DNA of 9,730 bases from Clostridiales bacterium UBA4717 (lineage in GTDB: Bacteria > Bacillota > Clostridia > Oscillospirales > CAG-272). Of this stretch, positions 6,185-9,730 are shown in pieces. The translations under genes were made by a program, and so were the position numbers. Numbering within the stretch: position 1 is the first letter of the stretch; every line of letters starts with the position of its first letter. The stretch spans positions 1-9,730 of the forward strand of contig DHJP01000092.1 of assembly GCA_002404395.1 (NCBI GenBank). The letters run 5' to 3'. The notes beneath the pieces were generated by a model. The model was not told the DNA's origin. It ran no database searches and worked only from the letters and a program-made list of their open reading frames with translations.

Positions 6185-6231
6185 AAAAAAGAGGTTGTTA
6201 AAAAACTCATTTTGAGTTTTTTAACAACCTC
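6185..6231 (-). terminator. Terminator of the pot operon
   Basis: A perfect 19-bp stem pairs 6191-6209 with 6213-6231 around a 3-base loop. On the minus strand it is followed by six T (6185-6190), the layout of a Rho-independent terminator 76 bases past the potD stop. On the plus strand the tail is TCGACATTT, so any stop for lipoprotein transcripts would be weaker, although the hairpin sits between the two convergent genes and may serve both. Confidence 0.85.
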
Positions 6232-6307
6232 TCGACATTTGCATTGACGGCAAAGCGCCGTCGTTTTACAATTCAAAAAGTCGGAAAATCAAAGGCGATC
6301 GACGGTT

Positions 6308-7420
6308 TTATCTTACCACTTCTTCCCAAAGCGATTCGTAGTAGGAGCGCACATCGGTCGGAAGATCGTGGAAGTATTCGCACTTCGGAGTATGTGCGGC
6401 ATCGGGATAAAGCACCTCCGAATCCTTAAGGCTGTAGTTTTCATTCGCGAGCACTGCGGTGTTCGGGGAAGCGTAGCGGATATATTCGGCGTTGGCAAGC
6501 GCGACCTCCGGTTCAAGTAAGAAGTTTATATACATGAGTGCCGCTTCGTAATTCTGATGATTTTCGGGTATGCATACCGAATCAACGAAAATATTTACGC
6601 CTTCTTTCGGATATACAAATGCCAAATCGGGGTTTGACTCCATCATGGTAAGGCAGTCGCCGGCATAGTAGGGGGCGATCGCGGCGTTTGAGCCTTCCAT
6701 CTTGTTGAACACCTGATCCATTACGCGGTCCTGAAGCACTGCGTTCTGCGCTTTGAGCTTATCTGCGGCGCGGTCCCATTCGGCGCGGTCGGTGGTGTTT
6801 ATGTCGATGCCGAGCAAGAACTGTGCGATCGCAAAGGCGTCGCGCGAGTTGTTGAACATCAGCACGTTGTCGGTATATTTTTCGTCCCAAAGCACGTTCC
6901 AGCTGTCGGGCGCTTCGTCTACCATGGTCGTATTGTAAACGAGTCCGACCATGCCGACGTTATAAGGCACGCTGTATTCGTCGCTCGGGTCAAAATAAAG
7001 CTTTTTGTACTTTTCGTCGATGAGATCATAATTTGAAAGCTTCGAGGTGTCGATCTTTGCAAGCATATTTTCGCTTGCAAGGCGTTCGATCATATAATCC
7101 GAGGGAATTATTATATCATACGAAACGGCTCCGCTTTTAAGCTTTGCGTACATTGCTTCGTTGCTCTCGTAGTTTGTGTAGTTGACCTTGATCCCGGTAA
7201 GCTTTTCAAACTCACGGTTCACGTCAAGACTGCCTTCGCTGCCGTCCGAAATATACTCGCCCCAATTGAACACGTTGAGCGTTGTACCGGCAAGCGCTTT
7301 TGAAAATTCGGCTCTTGTGGTAAGCTCGTTTTCTTTTTTGCCCGAGCAGGCTGAAAGCGTGCCGAGCGCAAATATGAGCACGAGCGCGAGCGCGAGAGTT
7401 CTTCTGAATGTTTTTTTCAT
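6308..7420 (-). CDS. potD: Spermidine/putrescine-binding lipoprotein PotD
   Basis: Extracellular receptor of a polyamine ABC importer. 370 residues. The signal peptide has basic MKKTFRR, a hydrophobic core, and lipobox LSAC with Cys25, so the protein is membrane-anchored, as expected in Gram-positives. The mature start LNVFNWGEYI (48-57) is the hallmark of PotD/PotF; Trp53, Glu55 and Tyr56 lie in the polyamine pocket region. YTNYESNEAMYAKLKSG and YDIIIPSDYM (101-110) are also family-typical, as is SVPYNVGMVGLVYN. The ATG is preceded by AAAGGA (7430-7435) at 9 bases. It follows potC by 26 bases and is the last gene of the operon, then the terminator at 6185-6231. Whether it prefers spermidine or putrescine cannot be told. 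Confidence 0.95.
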   Translation of the reverse strand: MKKTFRRTLALALVLIFALGTLSACSGKKENELTTRAEFSKALAGTTLNVFNWGEYISDGSEGSLDVNREFEKLTGIKVNYTNYESNEAMYAKLKSGAVSYDIIIPSDYMIERLASENMLAKIDTSKLSNYDLIDEKYKKLYFDPSDEYSVPYNVGMVGLVYNTTMVDEAPDSWNVLWDEKYTDNVLMFNNSRDAFAIAQFLLGIDINTTDRAEWDRAADKLKAQNAVLQDRVMDQVFNKMEGSNAAIAPYYAGDCLTMMESNPDLAFVYPKEGVNIFVDSVCIPENHQNYEAALMYINFLLEPEVALANAEYIRYASPNTAVLANENYSLKDSEVLYPDAAHTPKCEYFHDLPTDVRSYYESLWEEVVR

Positions 7421-7446
7421 TTGTGATTATCCTTTCTTTGGTTTTA

Positions 7447-8256
7447 TTACCGCCCTTTTTCGTTACTCTTATCGCCCTTGAGCTGCAAAAGATTTGTAAT
7501 TATCATAAGCACAAGTATGGTAACGAAAATCAAGCTTGAAAGCGCGTACATATCCGGCTTGACCGTCTTTTTGGTCATGGCGAAGATCTTAAGAGGAAGC
7601 GTCTGAAAATCGGCTCTGCTCGTGTAATAGCTTATTACGAAGTCGTCAAGCGAAAGGGTGAACGCCATAAGCATACCCGAGACGATCCCCGAGCTGATCG
7701 CCGGAAGCACTACCTTGAAGAATGCCTGAGTCGGCGTACAGCCGAGGTCGAGCGCCGCTTCAAATACGCGCTTATCGGTCTGCTTCAGCTTCGGGAGCAC
7801 GTTAAGCAGTACATACGGGATATTGAAAGTCACGTGCGCGATCAACAGCGTGCCGAAGTTGAGCGAGGTCGAGGCGCCGAGCAGTCTGCCGAAAAAGACG
7901 AACAGCAGCATGAGCGAAACGCCGGTAACGATATCGGGGTTCATCATCGGAATATTCGTTACGGTCATGAGAGTGTTGCCGAGCAGGCGATTCTTCGTAC
8001 GGTATATTCCGACTGCGGCGATCGTACCGATCAGCGTCGCGATCACCGAAGAGAGCACTGCGAGTATCAGGGTGTTGCGCAACGCGATGAGCGTGTCGCT
8101 CCTTGAAAACAGCTCGCCGTACCATTTGAGTGAGAACCCGGCGAAAACCGAGGTGCTGCGGTCGCTGTTGAAAGAGAAGAACACCATTACAAGCAACGGC
8201 GCATAGAGAAAAACGTAAACGATACCGAGTATTATGCCTGACAGAGTCTTTTTCAT
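7447..8256 (-). CDS. potC: Polyamine ABC transporter permease PotC
   Basis: 269-residue inner-membrane subunit that, with PotB, forms the polyamine channel. Hydrophobic segments lie near residues 7-29, 61-84, 104-125, 136-155, 188-210 and 237-258, fitting six membrane helices. The cytoplasmic EAA loop EAALDLGCTPTQAFFKVVLP (166-185) docks on the ATPase. The SLDDFVISYYT motif (202-212) is typical of PotC. The C-terminal tail is short and charged. The ATG at 8256 overlaps the potB stop by 4 bases (ATGA), and GGAGGTG (8264-8270) supplies the ribosome binding site inside the end of potB, indicating translational coupling. Confidence 0.95.
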   Translation of the reverse strand: MKKTLSGIILGIVYVFLYAPLLVMVFFSFNSDRSTSVFAGFSLKWYGELFSRSDTLIALRNTLILAVLSSVIATLIGTIAAVGIYRTKNRLLGNTLMTVTNIPMMNPDIVTGVSLMLLFVFFGRLLGASTSLNFGTLLIAHVTFNIPYVLLNVLPKLKQTDKRVFEAALDLGCTPTQAFFKVVLPAISSGIVSGMLMAFTLSLDDFVISYYTSRADFQTLPLKIFAMTKKTVKPDMYALSSLIFVTILVLMIITNLLQLKGDKSNEKGR

Positions 8257-9080
8257 ACCACAACACCTCCGTCCGCATCCGAAAATTTGTTCATTACCGC
8301 CATGCTTATGAGGATCATCACCATAAGCACGAGCGAGAGCGAAGCGCCGAGATTATAGTTATACGAGGTCTGTATCTGGCGTTCTATCGCGTCTCCGATC
8401 AGCATTACCTTACCGCCGCCGAGCTTTTGCGAGATATAGAAAGTCGATACCGAGGGCACGAATACCATTGCAATGCCCGAGACGACTCCCGGCAGGCTGA
8501 GCGGAAGAATGAGCCGCTTAAGCTTTTGGGAAAAGCTGCAGCCGAGGTCCTCCGCCGCTTCGAGCAAGGAGGGGTCGATCTTTGACATGACCGTATAGAT
8601 CGGCAGGATCATATAGGGCAGATAATTATAGACCATTCCGAGAATGACCGCGCCCGGAGTGCCGATAAGCTTATACGGTCCGAGCCCGAACAGTCCGAAA
8701 AAGGAATTGATAAGTCCGTTGCGCTCAAGAATATTCATCCATGAGTAGGTGCGGATAAGCAGATTCATCCACATGGGAAGCATTACGAGCATCATCTGCA
8801 TTTTCTGCGAGCTTACGCTCGTCTTGCTCATGCAATAGGCAAACGGATACGCTACGACGAGAGTAATCGCCGTTGCGATGAGCGAATACAGGATCGAGAT
8901 ACCGAACGTGTACATATAGTCGCCGATCGCAAGTATGTTATCAAATGTAAATGCGCCGTCGGCGTCGGTGAACGCATAGTACACGACGATTATGAGCGGC
9001 ACCACGATAAAGATCGCCGCCCAGACTATGTAGGGCGCGTTCAGCAGCGCGGTAAGCTTGCTTTTTTTTGCATTGTTCAC
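8253..9080 (-). CDS. potB: Polyamine ABC transporter permease PotB
   Basis: 275-residue membrane subunit, the partner of PotC. Hydrophobic stretches at about 14-36, 60-84, 96-116, 141-165, 197-214 and 246-264 fit the usual six helices. The EAA loop is [20 protein letters not shown] (174-193), and [14 protein letters not shown] (101-114) is characteristic of PotB. The start is GTG at 9080, overlapping the potA stop by 4 bases (GTGA). A GAGGAGG motif about 10 bases upstream lies inside the codons of the potA acidic tail. An ATG a few bases in is out of frame, so GTG is the only reasonable start nearby. Confidence 0.95.
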   Translation of the reverse strand: MNNAKKSKLTALLNAPYIVWAAIFIVVPLIIVVYYAFTDADGAFTFDNILAIGDYMYTFGISILYSLIATAITLVVAYPFAYCMSKTSVSSQKMQMMLVMLPMWMNLLIRTYSWMNILERNGLINSFFGLFGLGPYKLIGTPGAVILGMVYNYLPYMILPIYTVMSKIDPSLLEAAEDLGCSFSQKLKRLILPLSLPGVVSGIAMVFVPSVSTFYISQKLGGGKVMLIGDAIERQIQTSYNYNLGASLSLVLMVMILISMAVMNKFSDADGGVVV

Positions 9081-9730
9081 TCCTCATCAGCCTCCTCGTC
9101 AAAATCGGGGTCGCTGATGGTGTCCATTTCATCGCTGAACGAGCTGTAGTCTCCGAATGTGCCGGAGTATTTGGACTTTTTCATTACGTGGATCGCGTCG
9201 GGTTCAATAAACAGCCCGACCTTTTCGCCGACAGCGTGATAGTCGGTGGTCTGTATCATCCACTTGAAGTTGCAGACGTCAATGATTATTTCAAAGTGAA
9301 CGCCGAGGAAGGTCACCGAGGTCACTTCGCCCGTCAGCATACCCTTTTCAAGCGGAACTATGTCAACGTCCTCGGGACGTATGACCACATCGACCGGCTC
9401 GTTCGGCGCAAAGCCGCGGTCGAGGCAGGTGAAGGTCTTGCCGTCAAGCTTTACTTCAAAGTCGCGCGCCATTATGCCGTCGATGATATTCGATTCGCCG
9501 ATAAAGTCGGCGACGAAAGCGTTTTGCGGCTCGTTGTAAATATCAATGGGCGTGCCGACCTGTTGGACTACGCCTTCATGCATCACTACCACCGTGTCGG
9601 ACATCGAAAGCGCTTCTTCCTGGTCGTGCGTTACAAAAATAAAGGTGATGCCAAGCTCACGTTGAATGTTTTTAAGTTCTGCCTGCATATCTTTGCGCAG
9701 TTTGGCGTCAAGCGCGGCAAGCGGCTCGTC
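9077..9730 (-). CDS. potA: Polyamine ABC transporter ATPase PotA, 5' end outside window
   Basis: The last 217 residues of the ATP-hydrolysing subunit are present; the frame is still open at the right edge, where it starts at the Walker B aspartate ([16 protein letters not shown]). The D-loop reads LAALD where LGALD is commonest. The switch histidine lies in [14 protein letters not shown] (32-45 of the fragment). IGESNIIDG marks the end of the nucleotide-binding domain, and [12 protein letters not shown] begins the TOBE regulatory domain (about 113-183). The protein ends in an unusually acidic tail, [19 protein letters not shown]. The P-loop and signature motif are beyond the window. As first gene of potABCD its promoter is also outside. 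Confidence 0.95.
   Translation of the reverse strand, partial: DEPLAALDAKLRKDMQAELKNIQRELGITFIFVTHDQEEALSMSDTVVVMHEGVVQQVGTPIDIYNEPQNAFVADFIGESNIIDGIMARDFEVKLDGKTFTCLDRGFAPNEPVDVVIRPEDVDIVPLEKGMLTGEVTSVTFLGVHFEIIIDVCNFKWMIQTTDYHAVGEKVGLFIEPDAIHVMKKSKYSGTFGDYSSFSDEMDTISDPDFDEEADEE

Noticed and set aside
1..9730. tRNA, rRNA, CRISPR arrays, insertion sequences, transposases
   Set aside because: No cloverleaf, rRNA-like stretch, regularly spaced repeats, transposase frame or paired terminal inverted repeats with target duplications were seen on reading both strands.

Overview
The window looks like chromosomal DNA from a Gram-positive bacterium of the Bacillota, most likely an uncultured Clostridia lineage. 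This rests on purine-rich AAAGGAGG-type ribosome binding sites, consensus sigma-A promoters, Rho-independent terminators, lipobox signal peptides on two secreted proteins, a zinc-type thymidine kinase, and TTG/GTG starts next to ATG. The species cannot be named from the sequence alone.

Layout. Positions 1-216 hold a strong minus-strand promoter and a structured leader that feeds a gene beyond the left edge. Positions 217-1419 (minus) are a pyrimidine-salvage unit: promoter, thymidine kinase (tdk), then cytidine deaminase (cdd). The cdd reading frame is broken by one extra base in a six-base homopolymer. Positions 1441-1790 (plus) carry two GC-rich hairpins, a 73-residue orphan that resembles small phage structural-region proteins, and a 15-bp hairpin. 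Positions 1852-4476 (plus) are a large MalT-like LuxR-family ATPase regulator with its own near-consensus promoter, a candidate operator over the -35 box, and a textbook terminator. Positions 4527-6129 (plus) hold a DUF2442-like small protein followed closely by a multidomain lipoprotein. Positions 6185-9730 (minus) are a polyamine ABC transporter operon potA-potB-potC-potD. The 5' part of potA lies past the right edge, and a 19-bp terminator ends the operon.

How the parts work together. tdk and cdd recycle thymidine/deoxyuridine and cytidine. In the Pot system, PotA hydrolyses ATP, PotB and PotC form the channel, and PotD is the surface-anchored spermidine/putrescine receptor; 4-bp stop/start overlaps couple potA-potB-potC translation. 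The regulator, DUF2442 protein and lipoprotein are adjacent and co-directional, but a strong terminator separates the regulator from the other two, so a functional link is only a hypothesis. No tRNA, rRNA, CRISPR array, insertion sequence or complete prophage was seen. The least explained items are the structured leader at the left edge, the cdd frameshift, the operator-like inverted repeat at the regulator promoter, and the regulator/DUF2442/lipoprotein neighbourhood.
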